Positions 1-8,263 of a DNA stretch of 64,000 nucleotides are shown piece by piece; within the stretch, counting starts at the first letter, position 1, and the number at the start of each line of letters is the position of its first letter. The stretch is from Rhodospirillaceae bacterium. GTDB lineage: Bacteria > Pseudomonadota > Alphaproteobacteria > DSM-16000 > Inquilinaceae. The DNA lies in NCBI GenBank assembly GCA_020638595.1, contig JACKIG010000018.1, positions 1 through 64,000 of the forward strand. The letters run 5' to 3'. The position numbers were made by a program, and so were the translations under genes. The notes under the pieces are model-generated. The model was not told the DNA's origin. It was given only the letters and a program-made list of their open reading frames with translations, and made no database searches.

Positions 1-164
1 CGGCCCCGACGGCCGGCGACGGGGAACGGCAGGACGGCTGGATCACCGTGGCGGGTCTTGCCCCCGTCGCCGACGACATGGCCGAGGCACGACGCCTGGG
101 CTGCACCCATGTCTGGAGCGGCGACCGCATCGTCGCCGTGCTTGAGGAGAGATCCGGCCGATGA
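1..164 (+). CDS. hisZ: ATP phosphoribosyltransferase regulatory subunit, C-terminal end (partial)
   Basis: The frame is open from the left edge (first full codon at base 3) to a TGA at 162-164. It encodes about 53 residues including GWITVAGLAPVADD, then ARRLGCTHVWSGDRIV. This matches the usual C-terminus of HisZ, the class-II-synthetase-like partner of short-form HisG in the first step of histidine biosynthesis. The stop overlaps the purA start in an ATGA, so the two are probably translationally coupled; hisZ-purA order is common in alphaproteobacteria. Only the tail is present, so the catalytic-like core cannot be checked. The call rests on this tail and on the neighbour. Confidence 0.8.
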   Translation, partial: APTAGDGERQDGWITVAGLAPVADDMAEARRLGCTHVWSGDRIVAVLEERSGR

Positions 165-1453
165 GCAACGTTGCCGTGGTGGGCGCCCAGTGGGGCGACG
201 AAGGCAAGGGCAAGGTCGTCGACTGGCTGTCGAGCCGCGCCGACGTGGTTGTCCGCTTCCAGGGCGGGCACAACGCCGGCCACACCCTGGTCATCGGCGA
301 TCGCACCTTCAAGCTCAGCCTGCTGCCGTCCGGCGTCGTCCGCCCCGACAAGCTGTCGGTGATCGGCAACGGCGTGGTGATCGACCCCTGGGCCCTGCTG
401 AGGGAGATCGAGCAGGTGCGCAGCCAGGGCGTCGTCGTCACGCCCGAGTCGCTGATGATCGCCGAGAATGCGGCCCTGATCCTGCCGGTGCACGGCGCCA
501 TCGACCGGGCGCGCGAGCAGGCGCGCGGCGCCGGCGCCATCGGCACCACAGGGCGTGGCATCGGCCCGGCCTACGAGGACAAGGTGGCGCGCCGCGCCGT
601 GCGCGTCTGCGACCTGGCCGACCCGCCGCTGTTGCGCGCCAAGGTCGAGGACCTGCTGGCCCACCACAACGTTTTCCTGACGGCGATGGGGGCGGATGCC
701 CTGGACCCGGACGCCATGATGGTGGAGCTGGAGGCCATCGCCCCCCAGGTCCTGCCCTATGCCGGCGTGGTGTGGGAGCGCCTGGACGGACTGCGCCGGG
801 CCGGCAAGCGCATCCTGTTCGAAGGTGCACAGGGCGCCATGCTGGACATCGACCACGGCACCTACCCCTACGTCACCTCGTCCAGCACCCTGGCCGCCAA
901 CGCCGCAGCCGGCAGCGGGATCGGCCCGGGGGCCGTCGGCTTCGTGCTGGGCATCACCAAGGCCTATACGACGAGGGTCGGCGCGGGGCCCTTCCCGACC
1001 GAGCAGACGGGCGATGTCGGCACGCTTCTGGGCGAACGGGGGCGGGAGTTCGGCACCGTTACCGGGCGCAAGCGCCGCTGCGGCTGGTTCGACGCCGTGC
1101 TGGTGCGCCAGGCGATCAAGACCGGCGGGATCACCGGCATCGCGCTGACCAAGCTGGATGTGCTGGACGGATTCGAGACGCTGAAACTGTGTGTGGCGTA
1201 TCGCCACAAGGGCCGGGAACTGCACCACCTGCCCTATGCCCAGTCGGCCCAGGGGCAGGTCGAGCCGGTCTATGAGGAAATGGAGGGCTGGGGCGAGAGC
1301 ACGCAGGGTGCGCGGTCCTGGGCGCAGCTGCCGGCGACGGCGATCAAGTATATCCGCCGCATCGAGGAACTGATCGAAGCCCCGGTCGCCCTGCTGTCCA
1401 CCAGCCCCGACCGCGACGACACCATCCTGGTGCGCGATCCCTTCGTCGACTGA
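161..1453 (+). CDS. purA: Adenylosuccinate synthetase
   Basis: This cytoplasmic enzyme joins IMP and aspartate using GTP to make adenylosuccinate, the first committed step from IMP to AMP. The 430-residue product has the normal length. The N-terminal P-loop GQWGDEGKGK (Asp13 and Lys16) is present, as is FQGGHNAGHT with catalytic His41. Further conserved blocks are GTTGRGIGPAY, FEGAQGAMLDIDHGTYP, and the C-terminal region ending in LLSTSPDRDDTILVRDPF. The ATG lies in an ATGA overlap with hisZ, and the upstream GAGGAGAG serves as ribosome binding site. No irregularity is seen. It is probably co-transcribed with hisZ. Confidence 0.98.
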   Translation: MSNVAVVGAQWGDEGKGKVVDWLSSRADVVVRFQGGHNAGHTLVIGDRTFKLSLLPSGVVRPDKLSVIGNGVVIDPWALLREIEQVRSQGVVVTPESLMIAENAALILPVHGAIDRAREQARGAGAIGTTGRGIGPAYEDKVARRAVRVCDLADPPLLRAKVEDLLAHHNVFLTAMGADALDPDAMMVELEAIAPQVLPYAGVVWERLDGLRRAGKRILFEGAQGAMLDIDHGTYPYVTSSSTLAANAAAGSGIGPGAVGFVLGITKAYTTRVGAGPFPTEQTGDVGTLLGERGREFGTVTGRKRRCGWFDAVLVRQAIKTGGITGIALTKLDVLDGFETLKLCVAYRHKGRELHHLPYAQSAQGQVEPVYEEMEGWGESTQGARSWAQLPATAIKYIRRIEELIEAPVALLSTSPDRDDTILVRDPFVD

Positions 1454-1546
1454 CATCCCGCCGCGCGGCGTTAACCGTTCGTTTTTGATAATCGGGTTCA
1501 ATCGCTGGCGAGAGTAAGCCGACCGCCGCGATCGGAGCCACGGCGT

Positions 1547-3616
1547 ATGCCGCCAAGCGATCTTTCCAGCTTTCTTGACGGCGCCCCCGGTGCCGGGCCG
1601 CAGGGCAGGGGTGCCGTCGACCCGGCCGCCGCCAAGGTGGTCCTGGGCAAGCGCTACGAGATCTTTGCCGACCAGCCGCTGGTCCAGCTAAACACCGCCA
1701 CGGCGACGGCCTACCGCGCTGCCGACAAGCGCGACGAGCGGGCCGATATGTTCGCCTATGTCTGCCGGCCCGGCCTGCCGCCGCGCAGCGACATCATGGG
1801 TGCGCTCAAGGGGGTGGAAACCCCGGCGCTGTTGCGGCTGCGCGACGCGGGCGTCGTCGACTGGCCGCTGAATCGGGCGCATCGCGCCGTCGTGCTGTTC
1901 GACCGTCCGGCGGGTCGGCGGCTGATGACGACGCTGGACGACCGCATCGAACCGATGCTGGACGAAGCCATCACCCGCCAGGTGATGCAGCCGGCGCTGC
2001 TGGCGCTGAAGGAACTGAAGGCCCGCCGCCTGTTCCACGGGTGCATCAACCCGACAAACATTTTCATGCGCCCGGGCGCCAACAGCACGGTGGTCTTCGG
2101 CGAATGCGCGTCGGCACCGTCGGGCTATTGCCAGCCCCTGGTCTTCGAGACGCTGGAACGCGGCATGGCCATGCCGTCCGGGCGCGGGCCAGGCAGCGTT
2201 GCCGACGACATGTATGCACTGGGCGTGCTGATCCTGTTTCTGGCGCTGGGGCGCAACCCCGTCGGCGGCCAGTCCGACGAACGGGTGCTGCAGGCAAAGC
2301 TCGACCGCGGGTCCTATGCTGCGCTGGTGGGCGATGCGCGCGTCTCGGCAATGATGACGGAACCGGTCCGCGGCCTGCTGCTGGACGATCCCGGCCAGCG
2401 CTGGAGCCTGGCCGACCTGGATCTCTGGCTCAGCGGCCGCCGGCTCAGCCCGAAGCAGCCGCAGCCGGTGCGCCGGGCGCAGCGGCCGCTGTCCTTCGCC
2501 GGGCGCGACTATGTCGCCGCGCGGTCCCTGGCCTTCGCCATGGAACGGTCGCCGATCGAGGCGGTCCGCATCATCGAGAACGGCGAGCTGGAGACCTGGC
2601 TGCGCCGCAGCATGGAAGACGAGACGCTGGCCGACCGGGTGCACGAGGGAACGCAGTCGGCCTCGTCGGGATCGGGGGGGACGCTGTCGGACCGGCGGCT
2701 GGCGCGCGTGCTGATGGCGCTCGACCCCACCGCCCCGATCCGCTACCGCGGCATCTCGGTCATGCCGGAAGGCATCGGCGTCGCCCTTGCCGAGGCGGTC
2801 AGCACCGGCGTCCACGTGCAGGAGGTGGCGGAGGTGATCTCCGCCCAGCTGCCGATCTTCTGGATCAGCGTGCAGGGCGTCTTCAGCCCCGAGCATGTGC
2901 CGATCGTGAAGATGTTCGAGACGGCCCGGAACTACCTGGAACGCATCTCGCCCGGCTTCGGGATCGAGCGCGTGCTCTACCACCTCAATCCCGGCATGCC
3001 GTGCATGGGCGCGATGGTGGTCGACGAATACCCGCAGGAACTGGACGACCTGCTGTACGCCATGGAACGGGCGGCCGAGAGGCCCGACCGGCCCACCGAG
3101 CCCCTGGACCGGCACATCATGGCCTTCATCCTGTCGCGCCACGGCGGCATCAACGAGCGCAGCCTGCTGGGCATCGGCCCGACGGGAAAGCCGCTCGAGC
3201 GGGTCCTGGGGATCCTGGATATCCTGTTCGAGATCCAGCGCAAGAGTCGGGCCTTCCCGTTGCCGAAGCTGTGCGGCTGGGTTGCCACGATGATGGACCC
3301 GGCGATCGAGCGCTATCGCAGCGGCACCCTGCGCGACCGTGTCCGCGACGAACTGGCCAAGCAGGCCGAAACGGGTGCCTTCAAGAACCTCTACGTCATC
3401 GTTCAGAACAACAACCTGGTGCAGCGCGACGGCGCCGCGTTCGACCTGGCGAAGCGCGAATACCAGCTGGCGAGGAAGGTGATCCAGCATCGCCAGCGCG
3501 AACTTGACCAGCGGGAGAAGTTTACGACCGGCATCGGGCGCCAGGTCGCGGCGGTGGTGGCCTGCCTGTTGTCGGCGGTCATTCTTGCCGCGATCGTCGT
3601 TGGCGGTGTCGCGTAG
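1547..3616 (+). CDS. Protein-kinase-like (probable pseudokinase) membrane-anchored protein
   Basis: The 689-residue protein has a degenerate serine/threonine kinase fold at about residues 30-305. The catalytic-loop position reads HGCINPTNIF instead of HRDLKPxN, so the catalytic Asp is replaced. The DFG region reads FGECAS. The C-lobe is recognisable in the DDMYALGVLILFLALG stretch, which corresponds to the kinase SDIYSLGVLL helix. Residues about 330-660 are soluble and I do not recognise them. One transmembrane helix near the C-terminus (VAAVVACLLSAVILAAIVV) anchors it, putting the kinase-like part in the cytoplasm. It sits 93 bases after purA and 126 bases before a small membrane protein, its likely partner. 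Annotation pipelines would probably call it a serine/threonine kinase, but the altered motifs argue for a scaffold or regulatory role. That reading is inference. Confidence 0.7.
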   Translation: MPPSDLSSFLDGAPGAGPQGRGAVDPAAAKVVLGKRYEIFADQPLVQLNTATATAYRAADKRDERADMFAYVCRPGLPPRSDIMGALKGVETPALLRLRDAGVVDWPLNRAHRAVVLFDRPAGRRLMTTLDDRIEPMLDEAITRQVMQPALLALKELKARRLFHGCINPTNIFMRPGANSTVVFGECASAPSGYCQPLVFETLERGMAMPSGRGPGSVADDMYALGVLILFLALGRNPVGGQSDERVLQAKLDRGSYAALVGDARVSAMMTEPVRGLLLDDPGQRWSLADLDLWLSGRRLSPKQPQPVRRAQRPLSFAGRDYVAARSLAFAMERSPIEAVRIIENGELETWLRRSMEDETLADRVHEGTQSASSGSGGTLSDRRLARVLMALDPTAPIRYRGISVMPEGIGVALAEAVSTGVHVQEVAEVISAQLPIFWISVQGVFSPEHVPIVKMFETARNYLERISPGFGIERVLYHLNPGMPCMGAMVVDEYPQELDDLLYAMERAAERPDRPTEPLDRHIMAFILSRHGGINERSLLGIGPTGKPLERVLGILDILFEIQRKSRAFPLPKLCGWVATMMDPAIERYRSGTLRDRVRDELAKQAETGAFKNLYVIVQNNNLVQRDGAAFDLAKREYQLARKVIQHRQRELDQREKFTTGIGRQVAAVVACLLSAVILAAIVVGGVA

Positions 3617-3624
3617 AGCCTGGT

Positions 3625-3673
3625 CCGGTCACGTCGAACCGGCGTGACCGGTCAATCAGTCGCTGACTGTTTT
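3625..3673 (+). terminator. Hairpin pair after the kinase-like gene
   Basis: Nine bases after the stop, CCGGTCACG (3625-3633) pairs perfectly with CGTGACCGG (3643-3651). A second short stem, CAGTC-gct-GACTG (3657-3669), is followed directly by TTTT. The arrangement fits a weak intrinsic terminator or a partial read-through point before the small membrane-protein gene. Confidence 0.45.
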
Positions 3674-3742
3674 GTGAGAGAGGAAGGGTCGGACATCGGG
3701 GGCGTCGGCCTGATGTCATCCAGCTTCAGGTGAGGGTCCGGT

Positions 3743-4315
3743 ATGGCAGCGTCAACAGGCGGTCGCAGCGGGCAGGGGCGCAACCTGCCGGTTCCCGTCG
3801 ATCAGATCCCCGCGCTCGGCAAGGGCGCGGCCGTTCCGCGCGCCGGGGCCAAGCGCCCGGCCAACAAGGCGGACAAGGCGGCATTGATCGTGGCCGTCTG
3901 CCTGGCGCCACTGGCCCTGTTCGTGTTGCCGACGACGGTCCTGTTCTTCGGCGGCATGGTGCCGACGATCGTCTCGTTCGTTGCCGACCGGACGCAGGAA
4001 AAGTACCTGCCGATGATCGTCGGCAGTCTGAACTTCTGCGGCGTGATGCCGGCGGGCTTCGAGCTGTGGGGTGGCGCCGCCACCACGGACCGGGCCCTGA
4101 AGCTGCTGGCCGACCCGTTCAACATGGCCATGATGCTGGGCGCGGCGGGCCTGGGCTGGGTCATCTACACCATCGTGCCGGCCATGGTGTCGGCGACCAT
4201 GGTGTGGCGCAACGAGCAGGACATCGCCCGCTGGCAGGCCCGCCAGGAGGCCCTGGTCAGCGAATGGGGCCGTGAAGTCACCGGCGACGTCGAGCAGCTG
4301 CCCGGGCTGGACTGA
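3743..4315 (+). CDS. Small integral membrane protein of unknown function
   Basis: The 190-residue protein has a basic, Gly/Ala-rich cytoplasmic N-terminus (about residues 1-50). A hydrophobic hairpin follows at about 52-82 (LIVAVCLAPLALFVLPTTVL, then FFGGMVPTIVSFVAD), then a semi-hydrophobic stretch around NFCGVMPAGFELW, and another helix at about 132-153 (MMLGAAGLGWVIYTIVPAMV). The C-terminus is soluble and acidic. I do not recognise the family. The ATG is preceded by GGTGAGGG. It is the next gene after the membrane-anchored kinase-like protein on the same strand, and the pair probably works together at the inner membrane. Confidence 0.7.
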   Translation: MAASTGGRSGQGRNLPVPVDQIPALGKGAAVPRAGAKRPANKADKAALIVAVCLAPLALFVLPTTVLFFGGMVPTIVSFVADRTQEKYLPMIVGSLNFCGVMPAGFELWGGAATTDRALKLLADPFNMAMMLGAAGLGWVIYTIVPAMVSATMVWRNEQDIARWQARQEALVSEWGREVTGDVEQLPGLD

Positions 4316-4339
4316 GCCAGCCGTTTTCCCGCAGCCCCC

Positions 4340-4354
4340 ACCGCCGCCGGCGGT
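4340..4354. terminator. Short GC hairpin between convergent genes
   Basis: ACCGCC-gcc-GGCGGT forms a 6-bp stem in the 44-base gap between two convergent genes. It could serve either strand as a weak terminator, but there is no good U-tract. Confidence 0.25.
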
Positions 4355-4359
4355 CTGGG

Positions 4360-5463
4360 TCACAGCGTGGGCTGTACGGCCTGTCCGGTGTCCAGCGACC
4401 GATAGGCCGCCAGGGTCAGGGCAAAGGTCTTCAGGTTGTCGGCGATGTCCGTCTCGAATGCCGCGCCGCTGCGCAGGCATGCGGCGAAATGGGCGATCGT
4501 TTCGGAATAGGAACGGGCATACGCATCCGTCTTGTCGTAGCCCGGGACGATGGTGCGCCTGAGACCGGGCCGGTCCACCTCCACCCGGATGTCGCCGTCG
4601 CGTGACAGGAACAGCGCCCCGTCTTCGCCTTCGATGACGACGCTTTCGCTGGTCGCCGGCGGCGTCGGATGTCCGCGCGAGGCATAGCTGCGCTCGACCA
4701 CCGCGATCGCATCGCCGAAGCGCAGCATCAGGCTTGCCATGTCCTCGCCCCGCACATGGGGGCTGATGCGGCGGGCCTGGGCGTACAGGCTGTCGGCCTC
4801 CCCCAGCATGCAGCGGGCGACGTCCAACTGGTGGATGATCGATTCCAGGATGATCAGCGGCGTCATCGTGGCGAAGAACGGTTGGCGGGCGATCGTCCAG
4901 GGCCGGTCGGGATGTGCGGCCGTCGTCACCGTGCCGCCCTGGCGCAGGGTGGAATGGAAGTAGATCGGGCGGCCGATCAGGCCCTCGGCCAGCAGGCGCT
5001 TGATTTCCCGGTACCAGACACGGAACCGGAAGTTCTCGTGAACCATCAGGCGGACGCGATGGCGCGCCGCCGTGGCGGCCATGGCCTTGGCGTCCTCAAG
5101 GGTGGTCGCCACCGGCTTCTGGCAGATGATGTGGATGCCGCGCGCGGCGGCGGCCGCGACCTGGGCGGGGTGCGCCTCGGGCGGGGTGCAGATGTCGACG
5201 ATGTCCGGGCTTTCACCCTCCAGCATCGTATCGAAGTCGTCGTAGACCGTCGGAATGCCGTTGCGGCGCGCCGTTTCTTCCGCCTTGCTGCGTGTCCGCG
5301 ACTGGAGCGCTGCCAGGGTCACGCCCGGCAGGGCATGCCACCCCTTGGCGTGATAGGGGGTGACGAAGCCGCCGCCCACCATGACCACCTTCAACGGGCG
5401 GTCGCCCAGGGGCACCCCGGGCGTGGACTCCAGCGGCGATGCGTCCGGCAGGCCAGCGGACAT
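4360..5463 (-). CDS. Gfo/Idh/MocA family NAD(P)-dependent oxidoreductase
   Basis: A 367-residue oxidoreductase of the glucose-fructose oxidoreductase / inositol dehydrogenase / MocA family. The N-terminal Rossmann fold begins KVVMVGGGFVTPYHAKGW. The family motif before the substrate domain is seen as CQKPVATTLEDAKAMA (usually EKP, here QKP). MVHENFRFRVWYREIK belongs to the C-terminal alpha/beta domain that binds substrate. The frame is open for another 115 codons upstream, but the ATG at 5463 is chosen because AAGGGG precedes it at a good distance and the family fold starts soon after. The substrate is probably a sugar, inositol or derivative and cannot be fixed from sequence. Two strong palindromes lie upstream (5609-5637 and 5655-5671), suggesting dedicated repression. 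Confidence 0.88.
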   Translation of the reverse strand: MSAGLPDASPLESTPGVPLGDRPLKVVMVGGGFVTPYHAKGWHALPGVTLAALQSRTRSKAEETARRNGIPTVYDDFDTMLEGESPDIVDICTPPEAHPAQVAAAAARGIHIICQKPVATTLEDAKAMAATAARHRVRLMVHENFRFRVWYREIKRLLAEGLIGRPIYFHSTLRQGGTVTTAAHPDRPWTIARQPFFATMTPLIILESIIHQLDVARCMLGEADSLYAQARRISPHVRGEDMASLMLRFGDAIAVVERSYASRGHPTPPATSESVVIEGEDGALFLSRDGDIRVEVDRPGLRRTIVPGYDKTDAYARSYSETIAHFAACLRSGAAFETDIADNLKTFALTLAAYRSLDTGQAVQPTL

Positions 5464-5608
5464 GAAATGACCCCTTTGCAGCGACGGCCGTCCTGGCAAG
5501 AGAGAGGCAGGGGAGACCAGCCGGCCCCCGCTTGTCAACGGCTCCCCGCCCGCGGTCCCGGCGGCGCAATGCCGGCAGAGCGATTCCGCAGTGCAGTAAA
5601 ACCGATGC

Positions 5609-5637
5609 TGCGCTGCAATATTCGATGTTGCAGCGCA
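5609..5637. promoter_or_regulatory. 10-bp inverted repeat, candidate operator
   Basis: TGCGCTGCAA (5609-5618) and its exact reverse complement TTGCAGCGCA (5628-5637) flank a 9-base spacer. The site lies about 150 bases upstream of the Gfo/Idh start, in the AT-rich part of the divergent spacer. The CTGC/GCAG core resembles sites of several dimeric repressors, but the regulator cannot be named. Confidence 0.5.
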
Positions 5638-5654
5638 AATAGTCAGGAGCCTGC

Positions 5655-5671
5655 AATTCAAGTCTTGAATT
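5655..5671. promoter_or_regulatory. Perfect 17-bp palindrome, candidate operator
   Basis: AATTCAAG-T-CTTGAATT is a perfect palindrome with a one-base centre. It lies 18 bases beyond the neighbouring inverted repeat, between divergent genes. Its size and spacing suit a dimeric transcription factor better than an RNA hairpin. Confidence 0.5.
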
Positions 5672-5792
5672 TCGTTAGATGAAACACGACAATTGTAATG
5701 AATAATCATGCAGCCGGCCCCAATAAACTGAACAGGGCCGACGGGTGTGGACCACGGGGCTAACCCGCAGTCGGGTGATTGGGAGGAGCGAT

Positions 5793-6038
5793 ATGCCGGA
5801 ACCGGCAAGGCAAGAGGTCATCGATCCAGAAGGGATTGGCGAGCGGTTGCCCGATACGGTTTCTGATCTTCGGGCGATGCTGGTCGCGGCGCGTGTGCGT
5901 GCGGCGGCGACCCGCGATACACCGGACATGCGCCGGGCCCAGAGCATCGAGCGCCGGATCCACGAGTTAAGTGCACTAAACGCTTCGAAAGGCACCGAAT
6001 GGTATGCGGGGCTGCCATGGTGGCCCGGCTACCGGTGA
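5793..6038 (+). CDS. Small hypothetical protein
   Basis: The 81-residue, charged, probably helical protein begins MPEPARQEVIDPEGIGERLP. A predicted amphipathic helical part contains RAMLVAARVRAAATRD and RRAQSIERRIHELSAL, followed by a tail containing GLPWWPGYR. The ATG at 5793 is chosen over an upstream in-frame start because GGGAGGAG stands 5 bases before it. There is no signal peptide or membrane segment. I do not recognise the family. It is divergent from the Gfo/Idh gene and shares its regulatory spacer. A strong hairpin just after its stop supports a real transcription unit. Confidence 0.6.
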   Translation: MPEPARQEVIDPEGIGERLPDTVSDLRAMLVAARVRAAATRDTPDMRRAQSIERRIHELSALNASKGTEWYAGLPWWPGYR

Positions 6039-6043
6039 ACCTC

Positions 6044-6077
6044 CGACCGCAGGGCTGCCTTCATCGCCCTGCGGTCG
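6044..6077. terminator. Bidirectional terminator hairpin between convergent genes
   Basis: CGACCGCAGGGC (6044-6055) pairs perfectly over 12 bases with GCCCTGCGGTCG (6066-6077) around a 10-base loop. The loop and downstream arm contain the stop codon and last codons of the leftward GMC gene. The hairpin lies 5 bases after the stop of the rightward small gene, so it can terminate both. Confidence 0.6.
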
Positions 6078-7497
6078 CCAGATGCCGGCCCAGGCGCAGA
6101 CCCCAGGCATAGATTGACAGCGCCGGATTGACGCGGCTGGACCGCGGCAGGACGCTGCCGTCGCCGACATACAGCCCGGTCATGCCGTGGACCCGGCCGC
6201 AGGCATCGACCACGCTGGCGGCCGGATCGTCGCCCGTCACCATCGTGCCCAGCGCATGGGCCGTGCCGGCCATCCCCATGTACTTGTCGACGCCGACCAG
6301 CCCCGCCGCCAGCAGCCGCACGGTAAAGGCGCGCACCAGGCGCCGGTGCTCCCGGGCCGCGGGCTTGATCCGCTGGAGGTCGTAGTCCATCAGCGGATAG
6401 CTGGCCCCGCCGCCGGAAACGATGCGGTTGTCGGGGCTGGACCCGTCCTCCGTCGTCACGAAGAAGCCGTAGGCGCGGGCACCCATCGCGCGCGTCACGA
6501 ATTTCGGCACCGCGGCCGGCAGTTCGCTGCCCAGGATGTCGCCGTCGATCCAGCCCAGGCACTGCACGGTGCTGTGGGGGTATTGCTCGTTGAAGATGAT
6601 CGCGGTCTTGCGCAACACGTCCTGGTTGGAAAACGGTGAAAAGCCGATCAGTGCGCTATTCAGGTGCATCTTGAAATTGGCACCGACCAGCGGCGCGCAG
6701 GCAAGCGATGTCTCCAGCCCCGTGGCCGCCAGATGGTCCTGCAGGATGCGGGATGAGCTCATCGCACCGGCCGCCAGGACGACCGCCGATCCCCGGTGGC
6801 TGGACCCGTCGGTGCAGCGGACGCCGGTGATGCGGGCCGGGTCGCCGTCGGCATGGATCAGGCCGTTGACGGTCTTGCCCGTCTCGACCCGGAAGGCGGG
6901 AGTGTCGCGGATCCTGTCCAGCAGGCTCCATTCGGCATCCGATTTGTAGCCGCAGGCCGAAGCGAACCCGTCGAAATGCTTGGCTTCCTGTTCGTCGTTC
7001 AGGATCTCGCGCTTCAGCCCCAGCGGCAGCGGATCGGGCTTCCAGTGGGGATCGGCCCTGACGATCCGGTCGATCAGGGCCTGAAGCTCCGGCTCATTGT
7101 CGAAGTGGTTGACGTCCAGCAGGCGTTCGGCCTCTTCGTAATAGGGCACCAGCTCGCGATAGCCGAACGGCCAGGCCAGGCACTGGTGTTCCTCATCGGC
7201 CAGGAATTCGTGCGGGGCATAGCGCAGCAGGGCGGCGCCGTACCATTTGGTTTTGCCGCCAAGATTGTAGTATTCGCCGGGGATGAAGACCTGGTTCTGC
7301 CCGTTCACCCACGGTTCCTTGTTCTTGAACTGGCCTTCCTTCATCACGCGCTTGACGTCCAGCGTGGTGCCGTCGCGCGGCAGCACGCCGCCTTTCTCCA
7401 GCATCAGCACCGGACGCCCGGCGTTGACCAGCGTGTAGGCGACCGAGGCGCCGCCGGCGCCGGAGCCGACGACGATGACGGGATCGGTATCGGACAT
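6061..7497 (-). CDS. GMC-family FAD-dependent oxidoreductase
   Basis: A 478-residue flavoprotein of the glucose-methanol-choline family. The N-terminal FAD-binding motif is VIVVGSGAGGASVAYTLV, followed by LMLEKGG. The C-terminal block contains HALGTMVTGDD, then YVGDGSVLPRSSRVNPALSI, carrying the family His and the Asn of the active-site pair. GMC enzymes of this length oxidise sugars, sugar acids or polyols and pass electrons to quinones or cytochromes. There is no signal peptide, so a cytoplasmic or peripheral location is inferred. It shares a convergent terminator with the small unknown gene and lies near the Gfo/Idh gene, consistent with sugar oxidation. The true substrate is unknown. Confidence 0.88.
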   Translation of the reverse strand: MSDTDPVIVVGSGAGGASVAYTLVNAGRPVLMLEKGGVLPRDGTTLDVKRVMKEGQFKNKEPWVNGQNQVFIPGEYYNLGGKTKWYGAALLRYAPHEFLADEEHQCLAWPFGYRELVPYYEEAERLLDVNHFDNEPELQALIDRIVRADPHWKPDPLPLGLKREILNDEQEAKHFDGFASACGYKSDAEWSLLDRIRDTPAFRVETGKTVNGLIHADGDPARITGVRCTDGSSHRGSAVVLAAGAMSSSRILQDHLAATGLETSLACAPLVGANFKMHLNSALIGFSPFSNQDVLRKTAIIFNEQYPHSTVQCLGWIDGDILGSELPAAVPKFVTRAMGARAYGFFVTTEDGSSPDNRIVSGGGASYPLMDYDLQRIKPAAREHRRLVRAFTVRLLAAGLVGVDKYMGMAGTAHALGTMVTGDDPAASVVDACGRVHGMTGLYVGDGSVLPRSSRVNPALSIYAWGLRLGRHLATAGR

Positions 7498-7671
7498 CGA
7501 AAGGGGCCTTTCCTGTTCAGGAGCCCGCCGCGGGGGCGGCGGTCGCTCGATCGTTGATGCCTTGCGGGGGATGCCGGCTGCCGATCCGGCCTGCTATCCT
7601 CCCAAGGCCGGGCGGACTTGGCCGCCGGACGAAGCAGGGCCGGCGATCGGGGCGGCCCGGAGGAGCGTGGC

Positions 7672-8190
7672 GTGGGGCAGGCTGCCGATCCGGGATCGCC
7701 CGTGCGGGGATTGGCTGTCGCCCCGGCCGAAGCCGCCGATTTCGCCGAGGTGGCCGCCCTGGTCGCCGATGCGACGCGCGAGGCCTTCGCCAGCCCCGGG
7801 CTGACGGGCGAGCAGATCGCGGAGAACCGCAAATGGATCTCCGTCGCCCGGGAGACCTGCCTGGCGGCGATCGCCGACCCCGCCAGGTCCGCCTTCGTCG
7901 CGAAGCTGGATGGCCGCCTGGCCGGCTTCGTCCTTGCCGATCGGCTGGACCCGGATGTCCCGGAGATCGGCTGGCTGATGGTGGCGCCGCGCCATCACGG
8001 GATCGGCGTGGCGCAGGCCCTGATGGACGCTGCCCTGGGATGGATCGGTCCCGGGCTGCCGGTCAAGCTGACGGTGATTGCCGCCAACGCCCGCGCCATC
8101 GCCTTCTACCGGAAATACGGCTTCGCCGATGCCGGCCCGGCCCCGCGCGACTATGCGATCGCGCGGCGGCTGCTGGTCCGCCCGGGGTGA
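7672..8190 (+). CDS. GNAT-family N-acetyltransferase
   Basis: A 172-residue acetyl-CoA-dependent acetyltransferase. The acetyl-CoA-binding region reads EIGWLMVAPRHHGIGVAQALMDAAL, where the R/Q-x-x-G-x-G/A loop appears as RHHGIGVA. The closing motif is NARAIAFYRKYGF, typical of GNAT enzymes. The GTG at 7672 is chosen because GGAGGAG lies just upstream; a longer in-frame start at 7618 would add a poorly conserved Gly/Arg-rich stretch. The acceptor substrate cannot be predicted. The gene is divergent from the GMC gene and convergent with the SDR gene. Confidence 0.85.
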   Translation: MGQAADPGSPVRGLAVAPAEAADFAEVAALVADATREAFASPGLTGEQIAENRKWISVARETCLAAIADPARSAFVAKLDGRLAGFVLADRLDPDVPEIGWLMVAPRHHGIGVAQALMDAALGWIGPGLPVKLTVIAANARAIAFYRKYGFADAGPAPRDYAIARRLLVRPG

Positions 8191-8263
8191 GGCGCAAGGG
8201 TCGTGGCCAGCCGAAGGCATGGGCTTTGCGGATCCGCCGCGGTCCGGGGATAGGGCCTGAAGG

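Larger units (their letters stand above)
5464..5792. other. Divergent intergenic region with two palindromes
   Basis: A 329-base gap separates the Gfo/Idh gene (leftward) from a small rightward gene. The part from about 5580 to 5740 is clearly more AT-rich than its surroundings and holds two inverted repeats, described separately. I see no convincing additional gene. Promoters for both flanking genes should lie here. Confidence 0.6.

Noticed and set aside
1688..3490. A 600-codon minus-strand open frame
   Set aside because: It is antisense to the kinase-like gene; the His/Gln/Asp-rich translation is typical of GC-rich shadows.
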